From Gnetum montanum (lineage: Eukaryota > Streptophyta > Gnetopsida > Gnetales > Gnetaceae): a stretch of DNA of 64,000 nucleotides. A program made the translations under genes and the position numbers. Position 1 is the first letter of the stretch. Each line of letters starts with the position of its first letter. Of the stretch, positions 23,311 through 36,070 are shown piece by piece. Where the stretch lies: NCBI GenBank assembly GCA_015680685.1, contig MNCI01023539.1, positions 756,948-820,947 of the forward strand. The letters run 5' to 3'. Under the pieces are notes generated by a model. The model worked only from the letters and a program-made list of their open reading frames with translations. It was not told the DNA's origin and searched no databases.

Positions 23311-24249
23311 TGATGAGTAGTGAGGTAGCCCTACGCTCAACCATATGAATCACAAGTGTTCACACATGATCCGATCAAATTCTGTGGATGGGACTAGTTG
23401 TGGTATCTAGATGGTTATGCTTTGATCGTATTTCATTGTCTTCCCACTTGGACTAGTGGTAACTTTGTCATGTATGGTTTAGTCCAAAGTGAGGGATATG
23501 ATATTGTTCCTAATTTTATGCTACTCCTGATGATGATAAAAAGGTAAAGTAATTAAACTAATGGATAATGAAAAGTAAAATCTAACTAGCCTATGTGTGA
23601 TGAGTATCTGCCCTTGATCGTCTATATACATCTTGCACTTCGTGAGACTACTTCTGGGGTGGCCAAGCGTATGTCACTAGGTGTACCAAACAATACACTT
23701 CTGGGTTACCAAGTACTTCCACTTAAACACTCATGATTAAGGCATACGCATTTTGCTTAATAATAGGAATAGTAAATAGTAATAAAGGGAAACATTTAAC
23801 AAAGGAAAGTAGTAAATAATTAACAATTCAAAAGCAATAATAATCTAAGTGGATGCTACAATGATGGGAGTAATCTCAATCTTTATTGTCAATCATATAA
23901 TGTATCCAAGTACGTCACACTCAAACAAAGGTGTCATACGATTACAAACATCACACTGTAGGCATTCAGAAAATAGTCTAACTCTAGAAAAAACAAACTA
24001 CAAGAGCTCCACTACTCTGACTGAAAAACTATCTTGAAAACTAACTTAAAATGGGAGCCTAGGCATTATATTTATAGGCCAGAGTATATACCCTAACTTC
24101 AAGTAGCTAATGTCACATCTAGGCCCTAACATTATGTATGTAACGTCGTGGCCCCCAACATCACATAATTGACATTGGAGGAAACAAAAAATAGTGATTC
24201 ATTAGATGTCAAGACTCTGATGTCAAGATAGGCAAATCATGACTCATCA
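23311..24249 (-). repeat. 3' LTR of element B
   Basis: It begins TGATGAGTAGTGAGG and ends GACTCATCA on the plus strand. In sense orientation U3 holds TTGACATC...TTGACATC repeats. A TATAAATATAA box is read on the minus strand near 24066-24078. It aligns end to end with 28756-29649. Confidence 0.92.
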
Positions 24250-26164
24250 TACCTCCACAACTAAATAAAAACTCACCCTCGAGTTAAAAAAAATTAGGAA
24301 CATGTTTCTTACAAAATATTGGGTACGTATGGAATTATTGACTAACATACAAACTGACACAAGTAGAATAGATAGATGCTAAGTGCCCAAGTGTATAGAG
24401 TTACAAGCTTTACAAAATTGGATGTTCATGATAAGAGAAGTGAACACCCTGGAAAAAAAACTAACATCCAACACCTCATGGCAACTAAAGAGAAAGATAG
24501 AAGATCAAACAATCATGAATGGTCCTCATGACAAGGTGTTGCTGCATCATCCTTGATGAAGATAGTCTCGCTTCTAGTCCATGCCTCCCACTACAATCAC
24601 AACAAAATTGTGAATTAGTATGTAAGGTGTAACACATAGCTATTAAATACCTTGTACATTGCTTCCTTTAGTAGTGTTAGTAGGAAGGCTAACAAATAGG
24701 ATCAAATAGATAAGCGGTCCATTAAATTTGAAAAAGTTTGATATAAGGAAATATTTGAAGAGGGTGTAAGAATTCACAACAATAAAAAGGAAAATTCACT
24801 AAAAAATGTTGTGAAGATGTGCACAATTGGATGTCATTGATGGGGTAAACAAAAATATTTGATTGTAATAATGTCTAAGGGTAAACAACTTAACTAATCC
24901 AACCAAAAGATATGCAAGTGGATCCTTCCCAAAGTAGGCACAAGCCTTTTATGCCATTTCATAACTTCAAACCAAAGAATTCGTGGGCTTTATGGATCAT
25001 TAATGGTTACGAAAGGTTAAGTACAAAAAACCAAAAGAAACTAACTAAGAATTCTAATACATCAAACCAAGACATCGAATCAAGAACATGAAACCAATAG
25101 TGAGGTGAGACATGGAAAGCATAGATGGATGAGAGAGAGTGAAATGGAGTTTCTAACCAAGGTCACATGAAGTCCCTTGTAGATTTTTTGGTTAAGTGAC
25201 TTGATAGAGTCCATCCTTAGTCCAGAAGAAAACCAACCACATTCAGTGACTTCGCATTGACATTCTAAGACCAATGCATCCCCTGAGACACAAGAGTGCT
25301 CCCACAGAACAACCATCATTCCTTATTAGAGAAGAAGTAGGAAGTGAGGAAAGGCCTTAATTAGAGGGGACTAGTCCCATAACTAGTGCTTGTAGCCCAT
25401 TTATTCTATCTAAGGGGTGTGCTTTGAATTCCCATTGTTTTTTTTAATGGGAACCACACCATGTAAAGACACATGAATTTATTTTATCCAATGGATGTGC
25501 TTTGAATTCTCATCATGTTTTTTTTATGAGAACCACACGATGCAAGGACTTATTCAACTTTCTTTTATTGGTCAACACAGAATGATAAGAATTCCATGAA
25601 AACACACATATATCCAAGAAAATAGAAAGGCATAAAGAATACCAAATCCCCTTGAAGCCACACCCTATTCAAACCTTTGAATCCTTTCCAATTCCAAAAA
25701 CTATCAAAGTCACAAATCTATCAAAGTTCTATTAATGAAAGAGGAACTACACATTTCCAAAACAAGGAAAACCATAGGTTTTGTGGATGGGTGGATGTCG
25801 TGGACTCATTGCCTATTGCATGAAAAGAAACCATATCCTAATCATCCATAACAAAATTCAAAGCCAAAAACTAGACACCAACAATAAAATAACAAAATAG
25901 TACATACCACCTTCAACCAACGCATTACCACTATACTTGGCACTTATTAACAAAAAGTTAGAAAATCACACCAAAATAAAAGAAAATATAAAAGAAAGTG
26001 TAAAATATTCAAGAAATAGTAAATGTACTAATGATGGTATAAAAAAATTAGAAAATATTAATAACATAAAAACAAGAAGATGTAAAATAAAGATTGTGTA
26101 AAAAAAATGTTGTAAAACAAAAAGATGAAAAACAATTAAGAATCCTAAAGACTAGAATAGGGGA
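24250..26164 (-). other. 3' spacer and polypurine tract of element B
   Basis: In sense order after gag it has a T-rich tract (about 26130-25960), the GGATGGGTGGATG block (about 25780-25800), two tandem stem-loops (25552-25491 and 25467-25413), the AAAGGCTTGTGCCTAC block (about 24940), an acceptor-like GTGATTGTAG at about 24591-24600, and a tail ending in the polypurine tract GTTGTGGAGGTA. No ORF3 follows the acceptor. Element E has the same region in nearly the same form. Confidence 0.7.
25413..25552 (-). ncRNA. Two tandem copies of the conserved stem-loop, element B
   Basis: Sense copy 1 pairs GGTTCCCATT with AATGGGAATTC. Sense copy 2 pairs GGTTCTCAT with ATGAGAATTC. One C:G pair in the first is a T:A pair in the second, so pairing is kept although sequence differs. 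Each has an outer GTGTGG/CACACC-type or shorter stem and an A-rich loop. Confidence 0.65.
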
Positions 26165-28630
26165 TAACCCCCACAACTAAACATTTGGCCATGACAAGGA
26201 TCAATAAGTGGATAAATAGGATCCATGCATGTATGAAACATTGGAAACCTTTCATGCCTTGGCCACTAGGTGTCTATTGGTGGTGCGTTGACTAGGTAGA
26301 AAAATCATTGATCACACACTTGGTTCTTAAATGTATGGTGGGTCAAGGTATGAGGTGTGTGAACATCTGGCTGGCTAGCCCACAGTTGCACCCTTGATCA
26401 TGATATGGTATGCATGGATTTTTTTTTTCTCCTCATGCTTGTAGATTCATTGGTTGGATTTGGGATTGAAGTACTAATGGATGGTGGCTCTTGTGTAGGC
26501 TCAAAGGATAGTGGTGGAGAAAAGGAAGGTGGTGCACTAGATTAGCATTGTGTTGGCTTGGATGATGTGGTAGGTCCATCCATGGTTTACTTTATCTTAC
26601 GAACTTTCCTCCATAAGGGTGTTTTCAATGTTGCGGTTGGGACCCATTGGTGTTAGCATGCCTTTGCACATTTTTAGCACAAGTGGCACTCATTGGTTGA
26701 TATTGTGGAGATAAACCTTCCTGAATTACTTGTGATGGCATATAAGGAGGTGGATTATGAGAATATTGAGGGTAAGTTGGATGATAAGAGGCATGATGTG
26801 GTGATCCTTTAGGAGATGTCATGTATTGAGAATACTCAAGAGAGTGGTAGTGGTGATTTGAAGTGGAAGATGTAGAACTAGTTAGAGAAATAGGGTGTTG
26901 AACATAATAGCCATGTGTTTTTGGTGGATTTGGTTCATGTGGTGGTGGCCTTATCCATGACCATGGTTATTACCACTATGGTTGAGGACCATGTTGAGGT
27001 TGGTAATAAGTCCCCCTAGGATGGTACGATCAGTTGTGGGACTATCCAAAATTACCTTGTGAAAGAGGAAGTCTTCCAGGCATGTGCTTTTGCACAAACT
27101 TTATATTTAAGACACCTACCCAATACTCCTGTAGATGCAAAAATATGGGGCATTAGCCCTTTGGATGGTCATATATGCATAGGTCACATTCATCATCTTC
27201 ATCTATGGTGGAGTCTTTAGCCTCACTTTTGTCAGCCACTTTTCTCATTTTCCGAAAAGTATTCCTAATAGTTTCTTGGTTTTGTGTCCTCTATTTATTG
27301 TGATCGCCTAGCATGTGTTGCATGATCTTCTCCATGGCCATCTCAATAAGAGTTGTGACATTCTCATCTATCCATTTAGACATCCTATTAAACTTTTCTT
27401 CTAGATCATCAATAAACTCCTTTATCAATAAAGCCTTTTGCAGAATCACCTTATCAAAAGTAGTTTCATTTTTCTTACCATAAATTTGGACCTCCTTTGA
27501 TTGAAGAGTTGGGTCCCAATGATGTTTCTTAACATTCTTCCATTTGCACATATCTCCTTCTTCTTTTGCCTCATGCTCTATTATCTCTTTGATCTGATGG
27601 ACTTGAAGCTCATATAATTTCCCTAGGGCATACATCCTAAGGTTCGCCCTTATTTCATTATAAATCCCATCTATGATGTGGTAAAGTTGCTCTTCCTCGA
27701 AGAAACCATGACCTGGGCATCAATTCAATAAGTCATAATATCTATCTAAGGCCATATCCAAGGGTTCATGTTATTCTTATTTTCACTCTTGGATTTGTCT
27801 CCTCAGAAACTCTTGCATAGGTTTGGTATTTCTCATTGAAAAGTTCCAACATTGTGAACCATCATCAAATTGAGTTTGGTCTCAACAATCTATACCACAT
27901 TTGGGATCTATCAATTAGTATCTTAGGAAAAAGCTTAAGCTTTTTCCATTTACTTTCAATGTTATAGAAGGCACAGGCATCTTGGAAGGCTTGTAAATGT
28001 TGTTGCAAATCTGAATCATAGCCTCCTACAAATTTAGGAATATTGTTCATGTTAAGCTTAGGTAAACAAATTTTTTGTGATGCTTGCAAGATATCTTAAT
28101 GGCTCTGCATTAGGCTCTTGATGGCCAAGAAGGGTTCATCATCATCATACAAGTTGTGATGAAAATCTCTATTTGGTTGATGATGATGATTGGACTTGTG
28201 TTCATGTTGATGACCCTGAGTGTATCTATGGATTCAATTTTTACTTTTATTCTGACCTTTAGTGGAGCTCTATCTCTACACCTACATTCATCTTCGTCAA
28301 AACTAGATGTTGAAGGGGAAGAAGAAGATGAGGAACTGGAAGAATTGTCATGGATTCTATAGTGTTCCTCAAGGTCCCTTGGTTTATTTTTTTGGGTTTT
28401 GAGAAGGTCTTAGGCCTTGAGGCCTTCTCTAGTTCAAGACCTATGTCATCTTCTCCAAGACAGTCTGCCTTAGGTGAATGTAGTCTTTGAGTGTTGTTAG
28501 GATGGTCATGATCATAAGAAACCCCTGCATAAGGTTGATCACTCTAATCTTATTCATCATATATCTCATTATTTCTCCAATGAATATGTTCACTATACCA
28601 TGCATTGTCATTTCCATGTGGAAGAGACAT
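26165..28630 (-). pseudogene. gag: Element B gag with novel C-terminal tail
   Basis: The start is taken at the ATG on 28630-28628 (MSLPHGND), placed like the F gag start. In order there is a Ser/Pro linker, then LNMNNIPKFVGGYDSD..QHLQAFQDACAF (capsid domain, 28040-27950). ALGKLYELQVHQIKEIIEHE follows (about 27620). A knuckle ECDLCIYDHPKG-C lies near 27190-27155. Next is a Pro/Tyr/His-rich tail (PQYSHNPPPYMPS, 26760-26720). After ATCAKN the sequence leaves the gag-pol elements and matches only element F (KGCNCG..., TPSGQG, HLLILV, LVVG). Frameshifts lie between 28630 and 27635, and several stops occur. It would supply capsid but no enzyme. Confidence 0.8.
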
Positions 28631-28737
28631 GGTTGTTGGTTTATAATGTGTGTTATTTATATTTTCTAAAAGATATATCATTAAGGCCTTTTACAGCAAT
28701 CTTGTATAATATAACTAATCTAGATAACCAACACCAT

Positions 28738-28754
28738 CCCCAGCAACAAAACTA
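28738..28754 (-). other. Primer-binding site, element B
   Basis: In sense orientation it reads TAGTTTTGTTGCTGGGG directly after the LTR. Against the tRNA-Asp complement TGGCGCCGTTGCCGGGG, four of six differences are C to T. Confidence 0.7.
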
Positions 28755-28755
28755 A

Positions 28756-29649
28756 TGATGATCAATGAGGTACTCCTACGCTCAACCATACAAATCATAA
28801 GCATTCATGCATGATCTGGTCAAATTCCATGGATGGGACTAGTTGTGCATTAATTGTAGTTTGCTATCTTTCCACTTGGACTAGTGGTAGCTTTGTCATG
28901 TATGGGGTAGTCCAAAGTGAGGCATATGATGTTGCTCCTAATTTTGTGCTACTTCTGATGATGATAAAAAGATAAAGTAATTAAACTATTGGAAAATGGA
29001 AAGTAAGATTTAACTAGCCTATGTGTAATGAGTATCCACCCTTAATCATCTGCATACATCTTGGACTTCATGAAACTACTTCTAGGATGGCCAAGCATAT
29101 GTCACTGGGTGTACCAAACAATACACTTCTAGTTTACCAAGTACTTCCACTTAAATGCTCATGATTAAGGCGTACACATTCCGCTTAATAATAAGAATAG
29201 TAAATAGTAATAAAGGGAAACATTTAACTAAGGAAAGTAGTAAATAATTAACAATTCAAAAACAATAATAATCTAAGTGGATGTTGCAATGATGGAAGTA
29301 ATCTTGATCTTTATTGTCAATCATTTAACATGTCCAAGTATGTCACACTTGAACAAAGTTGTCATACGATTACAAACATCACACTACAGGCATTCAAAAA
29401 ATATTCTAACTCTAGAGAAAAATAAATTGTATGGGCTCTACTACTCTAACTAAAAAACTATCTTGAAAACTAAATCAAAATAGGAGCCTAGGCATTGTAT
29501 TTATAGGCCAAAGTATATACCTTGACATAGAGTACCTAACATTGCATCCAAGCTCCAACATCGTGTACCTAACATCAGAGCAGACAAAACATAGTGATTC
29601 ATCAGATGTCAAGGCTCCGATGTCAAGATAGGAAAATCATGACTCATCA
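28756..29649 (-). repeat. 5' LTR of element B
   Basis: It begins TGATGATCAATGAGG and ends GACTCATCA on the plus strand, and matches the 3' LTR throughout. A minus-strand TATAAATACAA box lies near 29492-29503. Confidence 0.92.
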
Positions 29650-29990
29650 CTAGTCTACATATATCTACATTAATTTGGATTAATTTCTCTTGGAAGTAAT
29701 TTAGGTAATCTTCTTTTTAAATCTTCTTTTTTCAACATTTAGCAAACTTTTATTTTCTTTGGCTAGATGTTTATTTTTCTTTGCCAACATGACAATGTTC
29801 TTGTTGAGCCAATTAACAATGGCATTAGATAGGAATGCATTCCATGTGAATTTTTTCCTTGATTTTGATCTTTCACTACTTAGTCTTAATTGATTAAATG
29901 CTTCATCCCTTGTGAGGCCAAGCTAAAGAATTATTGAATTAAATAATTGAACACAAATTTTTGTAAATTTATCTTATAATTTCTTATTGA
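29650..29990 (-). pseudogene. Element GH ORF3, middle part, upstream of the B insertion
   Basis: In sense orientation it includes NIVMLAKKNKHLAKENKSLL, comparable with the VNIKLRRLVAKNRSLF stretch of element A ORF3 near 17085-17130. It is continuous in order with 23310-22600 once element B is removed. It ends at the truncated LTR of element E. Confidence 0.6.
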
Positions 29991-30504
29991 ACATTGCTTG
30001 GTTGTCAAACACTAACCATTTCTAAGCTACCAAGTGTCACATGTATGTTTGAAGGGGTTATGCTTGTGTATTTTAATGAGTTGCTTGATTAATCAAAATT
30101 AATTGTTGCATGAATAACATTAATGAAAATTGCATGAAACTACAATATATAAATGCATAAGAAAGAAAATCTCAAGTGCTACAAGGATGAATCAAAGAGT
30201 TCATCTTTATTTCCAACATAATGGTCTGGTTAGGTACATCAATGCTTGCCTAAAGATCCATTCACACTTAGACCTCCCACTACAGGCACTTGGAAAATAT
30301 TCTAACTCTCAAATGGAAAATTGCAAGAGGTTCACTACTTGACTACCAAAAACTACTCTCAATCATGTGCCCAGGGGCTGTATCTATAGACCTGGAAGTA
30401 ACCCTACGATATCAAATGTATGATATCACATCTTGGGCCTTGATATTGTATACCCAATATCATGGCCACTCCGATATCGGAGTGTATGAAAACAAAATTT
30501 ATCA
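29991..30504 (-). repeat. Truncated 3' LTR of element E
   Basis: It aligns with 49010-49528 from GGTTGTCAAACACTAACC to AAATTTATCA. The outer part (equivalent to 48670-49010) is absent. GATATC repeats occupy U3 at about 30399-30484. Confidence 0.85.
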
Positions 30505-31979
30505 TACCCCCACGACTAAATGAAAACTCATCCTCGAGTACAAAATAAGAGGAACAAGTCCTTTATAAAATATATTAGGTGTGGACTATTTGACTGACAT
30601 GCAGAGTGACATAGAGAAAATAGAAAAATACAAAAGTGCCCAAGCATACAACATTATAATTGTGTACAAAATTGGATGTTCATAACAACAGGAAAGAACA
30701 CCCTCAGATCCAAAGGACATCCAACCCATCTTGGCAATAGAAGAATAAGGGAGAGGTAGAAGAGATCCAGCAATCATGAACAATCTCCAGTGAGTGATAT
30801 TATTGCATTTTCCTTGGTGAAGACAGTCCTACTTCTAGTTCATTCTTTACACTGTAATCACAAAAAAATCAAGGATTAGTATAAAAGGTATAACATATAG
30901 TAGCTGAATACCTTATCTCATCAATGATTTTATCTAGCCAAGTTGTGATTGTGATAGATTGGTTTCTTGATAGTGTTAGTGGAAAGACTGATGAATGGGT
31001 TAAGTAAGAAGAGTGGTCCATAAAATTTAGAAAAATCTTAACACAAGGAATACTAGAAAGAGGGTATAAAAATTCACAATAATAAAAAGAATAATTTCAC
31101 TAAAAATGGTTGTGAAGATGCATACAATTGGATGACATGGATGGGGTAAATAAAAAGAATTTGATTGTAACAATGTTTAAGGGTAAAGAACTTTACTTAA
31201 CCAAACCAAAAGATATGCAAGTAGGCCCTCCCCAAAGCAGGCATAGGCCTTTTATGCCCTTGCATAACTTTAAACCAAGTAGTCCGTGGGCTCCATGGCT
31301 GATTAATGGTTATGAAAATTTAAGTACAAAAACCCAAAAGTAATTGACTGAGAAACCCGACACATCAAACCAAAACATTAAATCAAAACATGAAACTAGC
31401 AGTGAGGTGAGGCGTGAAAAGCATAGATGGATGACAGAGATAATGGAATAAAGTTCCTAATTATGGTCTCATGAAGTCCTTTATGGAGTTTGTGATTAAA
31501 CAACTTGGTAAGATCCATCCTCAATCCAGACCAAAATCAACCACTTTCAGTGACTTTACATCGACATTCTAAGACTAGTCCATCCCCTGAGACACAAGAA
31601 TGCTTCTGCAAAACAACTATCATTCCAAATTTGAGAGAAAGTAAGAAGTGATAAAAGTCCTTAGTTAGAGGAGACAAGACAAGTTCCATAACTAGTGCTT
31701 GTAGCTCTTTTATTTGGTATAAGTGGAGTGCTTTGAATTTCCATGTTTTTTTAATGGGAACCACACCATGCAAAGATCTATGTGTTTTTTTACATTTATT
31801 TTTTCCAAGGGTTGTACTTTGAATCCTAATCTTTTTTTATTAGGACCACACCATGCAAGGACTTATTTGACTTCCTATTGGGGATGATGCAAAATGGTGA
31901 GAAGCTCATGAGAACACTCCCGCACACAAGAAAATAAAAAAGCATGAAGAATACTGCATCCCTTTGAAGCCACACCCTG
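30505..31979 (-). other. 3' spacer of element E, part distal to D
   Basis: The polypurine tract (plus strand TACCCCCACGAC) is at 30505-30516. An acceptor-like TGATTACAG is read on the minus strand at about 30851-30860. The AAAGGCCTATGCCTGC block is near 31240. Two stem-loops lie at 31722-31771 and 31809-31858. The short frames here are shadows. The sequence is close to the equivalent region of element B. Confidence 0.65.
31722..31858 (-). ncRNA. Two tandem copies of the conserved stem-loop, element E
   Basis: Sense copy 2 (31858-31809) pairs TCCTAAT with ATTAGGA. Sense copy 1 (31771-31722) pairs TTCCCATT with a shorter ATGGAAATTC. The stem sequence differs from the element B and D versions but the complementarity is kept. 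Confidence 0.65.
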
Positions 31980-32083
31980 NATTTTCTTGTGTGCGGGAGT
32001 GTTCTCATGAGCTTCTCACCATTTTGCATCATCCCCAATAGGAAGTCAAATAAGTCCTTGCATGGTGTGGTCCTAATAAAANG
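31980..32083. other. Likely mis-oriented contig between two N gaps
   Basis: The 102 bases between the two N positions are the exact reverse complement of roughly 31841-31945. A single N on each side marks a scaffold join. The simplest reading is a short contig placed in the wrong orientation, hiding the true outer end of the D LTR and the E/D junction. The apparent long hairpin here should not be taken as biology. Confidence 0.85.
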
Positions 32084-32807
32084 GGTTAGTCAATCATTAT
32101 TTTCCCAAGCTTACTTATATAGCGCAATTGTATGGTTAAGTAAACTTGAGGTATATGATTTTTATATATTTTCTGATGTTTTATGTCATGGTGCTACAAA
32201 GGGAGAAGTGAACTAATTAAGTAACTAATTTAATTTAACTAATCGACTATGCTCTAACTAGTCCTAACACCAGCATCTGTTCCCACTTGTCATACACATC
32301 CTAAACTAGTGCAACACTACTAGGATTACCAAACGCTAATCATTACTAGGTTACCAAGTGTTCCATGCATGCTTGAAGTGGTCATACTGAGTGTGCTTAC
32401 TTGGGAGAGTTAACAAGATGAGAGAGAGAACATTAATTAACTAAGAAAAGCATTAAATAACTGTAAATAACATTAAATAAGCTATTCTGAATGCTGTAAG
32501 ATTCATCACAAAGTTCTTCTTTATTTCTGGCCATAAGGTATGCTTAGGTACACAATGCTTGAATAAAGATCCGTTCACTTTATGACTCATACTATGGTCA
32601 CTCAGAAATACTTCTAACTCTAAGGAAGAAAAACTACTAGAGTTCGGGTAAGGGACTAAGACTAACTAGGCAAACCAAGCTCGCCTGCCTCTTATTTATA
32701 GGCAATGAGGTAGGTCTCGACATTGGATGCTCGATATTGCTTGGTGAGCATATCGTAGATCCAATATCATGGATGTGATATCGTGGCCCCAATATTTTGG
32801 TTCATCA
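32084..32807 (-). repeat. 3' LTR of element D, outer end missing
   Basis: It aligns with 41192-41921. About 110 outer bases fall in the assembly gap. It ends TTCATCA. The U3 GATATC-type repeats are at about 32735-32800 and a minus-strand TATAAATAAG box is at 32691-32700. Confidence 0.9.
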
Positions 32808-34692
32808 TACCCCCATGACTGAATGAAAACTCATCCTCGAGTTCCTTACAAAATATTGGAAAGGTATGGGATTATTGACTGAATGACAACTAACGGTGAC
32901 ATGGGATGACAAACTCAAAGTGCCCCGAGAATAGATCGACAAACATATTACAACATTGGTATTCATAACCATTATGGTAAAAACTCTACATAGATGACAT
33001 CCAAACCCTTATTTTATAGCTTGAAGAGAGAGAGAAGAAAATGAGGTGTGTTGCTGCCAATGTCGAAATTGTGCATTTCATTGTTCATCTATAGCCACAT
33101 GACCAAAATTTTTCCTTGCATAAACGCTTCAACTCCAATCCATCCTGAGTGCTTCCCTTCTATCCTAGTCCATTGTTCATGTGATCACCATCTACACACA
33201 CAACACAATCATGAATTTGCAAGGATAAATAAGATACAATGTAGTTGATACCTTTCCACAATATGAAGTATCTTGGCTAAGTTGTGGGTATGGCAAATAC
33301 TAGGTTAGAGGTTTATGATTGATAACTACCCAAGGTGTAGGGGTAAGATAGGTATGGAATGGAAAAATTTGTGACAAGGCCCCCACAACTAATAATGAAC
33401 CTTTGGTAGCAATAAGATGGAAAAACTAAAGAAACAAAAAAGATGAGAGAAATAACAATGGTGAAGCCAATAAAATGGATGTCATGGATGAGGATGAAAT
33501 GAGAAATGGTTGATTGCAAACAATTTTGAAAGGAAAGAACTTAACAATTACACCAAAAAGGAATGCCATTGGGTCCTTCCCAAAGCAGGCTCATGCCTTT
33601 TATGCCCTAATAGACCTACAAAGCAAAGAGTCTGTAGGCTCTAGGAATGATGTATGAAACAATGGTTAAGAACTTTACCCACAAGAAGTTACCAAAGACA
33701 AACAATGCCTCAACTAAGATATAGACTAATCAGAAAATCAACAATGAGGTGGAATATGAAAGGAAATATGGAAGGAGAGGAGAAAATGGAATGGAATCCC
33801 AAGAGCAGGGTTGTGTAAAGTCCCATGTGTATTATATGGTTAAGGTGACTGAATAGAATTCATTCCAAATCTAGATTCAAACCAACCACATCCAGTGACC
33901 TTGCATCAATACATTTGACCAACCCATCCTCTTGAAGCAACAAGACTATGTCCATCAAGTCATCACCATTCCAAGGAGAGAAAGATAGAGCAGTAGGAAG
34001 CGAGAAAGGGCCTTAGTTAGAGGGAACCTTTAGGCATGGGTAACATGTCTTTCCAGTGCCATAACCAGTGCGTGTAGCCCATATTTCGTTATTATGTCTA
34101 AGGGGTGTGCTTTGAATTCTCAATAGGCTTTTTTATCATGAGAACCACCCCATGCAAAGAATTATTTGATTCATTCAACTTCTTGATGTTTGGTCATCGA
34201 CTAAATGGTGGAAAACCCATGAAAAGCATCCAAGTACCTAAGAGAATAGCTAGCACAAGTGTGTCAAATCCCCTTGAAGTCACACCCTTTTCAACCATTG
34301 AGTCTTTCCTTGGTTTGAAGAATACCAAGTCACTAATTCATTAATCAGTGTATTTAGAAAAAAGAACAGTACATTTCCAAGACAAGGGAGACCATAGAGT
34401 TCAATGGAGGAATGGATGATGTGGACTCATTGCCTATTTTATCAAAAGAACCATATATTAGTATCAACATTGAAAATCAAAGGTAAAAACCCAACATTAC
34501 AATCAACACCATTATAATTCAATCCACCATTGTGAGCACTTATTATATGACGAATGAAAGTAAATCAAACAAATAAAGAAATAGTAAAAATAGTAACGAT
34601 GGTGTAAAAGAAAAAAGTAAATATGAAAAAATTTGTAAAACAAAAATATGTAAAATAAAAAATACAAAAGAAGAGTTGAGGACTTAGAATGG
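32808..34692 (-). other. 3' spacer of element D
   Basis: In sense order it holds a T-rich tract (about 34670-34540), the GGATGATGTGGACTCA-type block (about 34430), one stem-loop (34158-34101), the AAAGGCATGAGCCTGC block (about 33600), an acceptor-like GTGTGTGTAG followed by ATGGTGATCAC (about 33194-33180), and the polypurine tract ATGGGGGTA at 32816-32808. Only a few dozen codons follow the acceptor, so ORF3 is absent or deleted. Confidence 0.7.
34101..34158 (-). ncRNA. Conserved stem-loop, element D copy
   Basis: In sense orientation GGGGTGGTTCTCA pairs with TGAGAATTC...CACACCCC around an A-rich loop. Here the outer stem starts GGGGTG where other copies have GGTGTG, and the facing arm remains able to pair. 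Confidence 0.6.
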
Positions 34693-36070
34693 TTAGCATT
34701 GGTGGCCCTCTCCCCCATGACTAAGTTGGAGGGAGGAGATCCAAAATAACGAGTAGGGTTTTCCACCAACAAAGGTAGTATTGGTACTGGCTGTTCTAGG
34801 CTCATGGAAAGGTTTGGTTTGTTGGATGTTAACCAACAATTTCTTATCCAAGATGTCAGGTTTGTAAATCATCATGGCCCTTGAAGAAAAAGTTGCATGA
34901 ATAATATAAGGTCCTTCCCACGGTGTTTGAAATTTAGTGTGTTGTGGCATGTGTGTGGGGTTCCAATAAAGAACCTTATCTCCTGGTTGGTATTTAAATT
35001 TTCTAATTTTCAAGTCATGCCATCATTTATTAAAGGCCTTGTGCAATTCATTAGATGACAGGGTGACTAATTGGTTCTCATCTAGCAGGTTCAGGTTCAT
35101 TAACTATTCTTTTTGTGCTAGATTGAGGTCAACATTAAGGTCACATGTCGTGGATAGTGTATGAAGCTCTACTTGAATAGGAAGCATTGGAAGTTTATCG
35201 TACACTAACTCGTAGGGAGAGTAGCCTATACGGAGTTTCCATGTGGAGCGGTATGCCCAAAGAGCATTGATTAGTTTGGTGCTCCAATCTCACCTATACT
35301 TGCTAATGGTTCATGTTAACATTTTCATAATCTCCCTATTGGTGACTTCAAATTCACCATTTGCTTGAGGGTGATATGGTGTAGTCAGCTTGTGTTCCAC
35401 TCCTAAGCATTGCATCAACTTCTGAAAAGTTGCACTTGTAAAATGTGTAACATTATCTGAAATAAGTGCATGAGGCATGCCAAACCTATTTAAGATTTTT
35501 TTTTCAATAAATCATGTAGTGGTAGATGATGTACAGTCCATAACAGTGGCTACTTCTACCCATTCTATAAAATATTCAACAACAACAACAACAATGTAGG
35601 CTTTTCCATTCAACATTGGTGTAATAGGCCCCATAAAATAAATTCCCCATATATCGAAGTGTCCTAAAGGTTGAATCCATTGTTGTGGATCCTCCATTCT
35701 AGCAGTCATTCCCCCATCACGTTGGCAATGCTCACAAGATTGGACAAAATGATGAGCATCCTAGAACAATGTAGGCCAATAATATCCTATAAGCAAGATT
35801 TTAATGGTTGTTTATCTCCCTGCGTAATGATCCCCACAATGGCCCTCATGAGTATCTTAGAGAACTTGTAATTGATCTACATCGGGAACACACCATCAAA
35901 CGAAGCCATTGAGACATACCTTATAAAGGTGCTTGTTGATTTCCATGAAATATTTGGCTCGGTATAGAAACTGCTATTTCTTTTTAACGTCTAAATCTTG
36001 TGGTGTTTCTTGTGAAAGGAGATAGGTAAGAATGCTACTATACCAATTTATTTCCATGGTTAATTTATTA
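34693..36070 (-). pseudogene. pol: Element D integrase domain of pol, decayed
   Basis: The C-terminal part is a clean frame at 34693-35013: KFKYQPGDKVLYWNPTHMPQ, WEGPYII, and the end QLSHGGEGHQC. The catalytic core start is at 35512-35709: PLGHFDIWGIYFMGPITPML with the first Asp, then AYIVVVVVEYFIEWVEVA. The zinc-binding N-terminus lies near 35730-35960 but is broken. Integrase inserts the cDNA into chromosomes. The frames are not contiguous. Confidence 0.85.

Larger units (their letters stand above)
23306..29654 (-). mobile_element. Element B: gag-only (non-autonomous) Athila-like LTR element
   Basis: LTRs at 23311-24249 and 28756-29649 flank a primer site, a gag with a novel tail, and the shared 3' spacer. 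No protease, RT, RNase H or integrase is present. The 5-bp flanks CCAGT (23306-23310) and CTAGT (29650-29654) form a target duplication with one transition. It interrupts ORF3 of element GH, whose frame can be followed across the insertion. Confidence 0.88.

Noticed and set aside
31841-32083. Long perfect inverted repeat resembling a MITE or palindrome
   Set aside because: Single N positions bound one arm and the copy is exact while all real repeats here have diverged. It is best explained as an assembly join.
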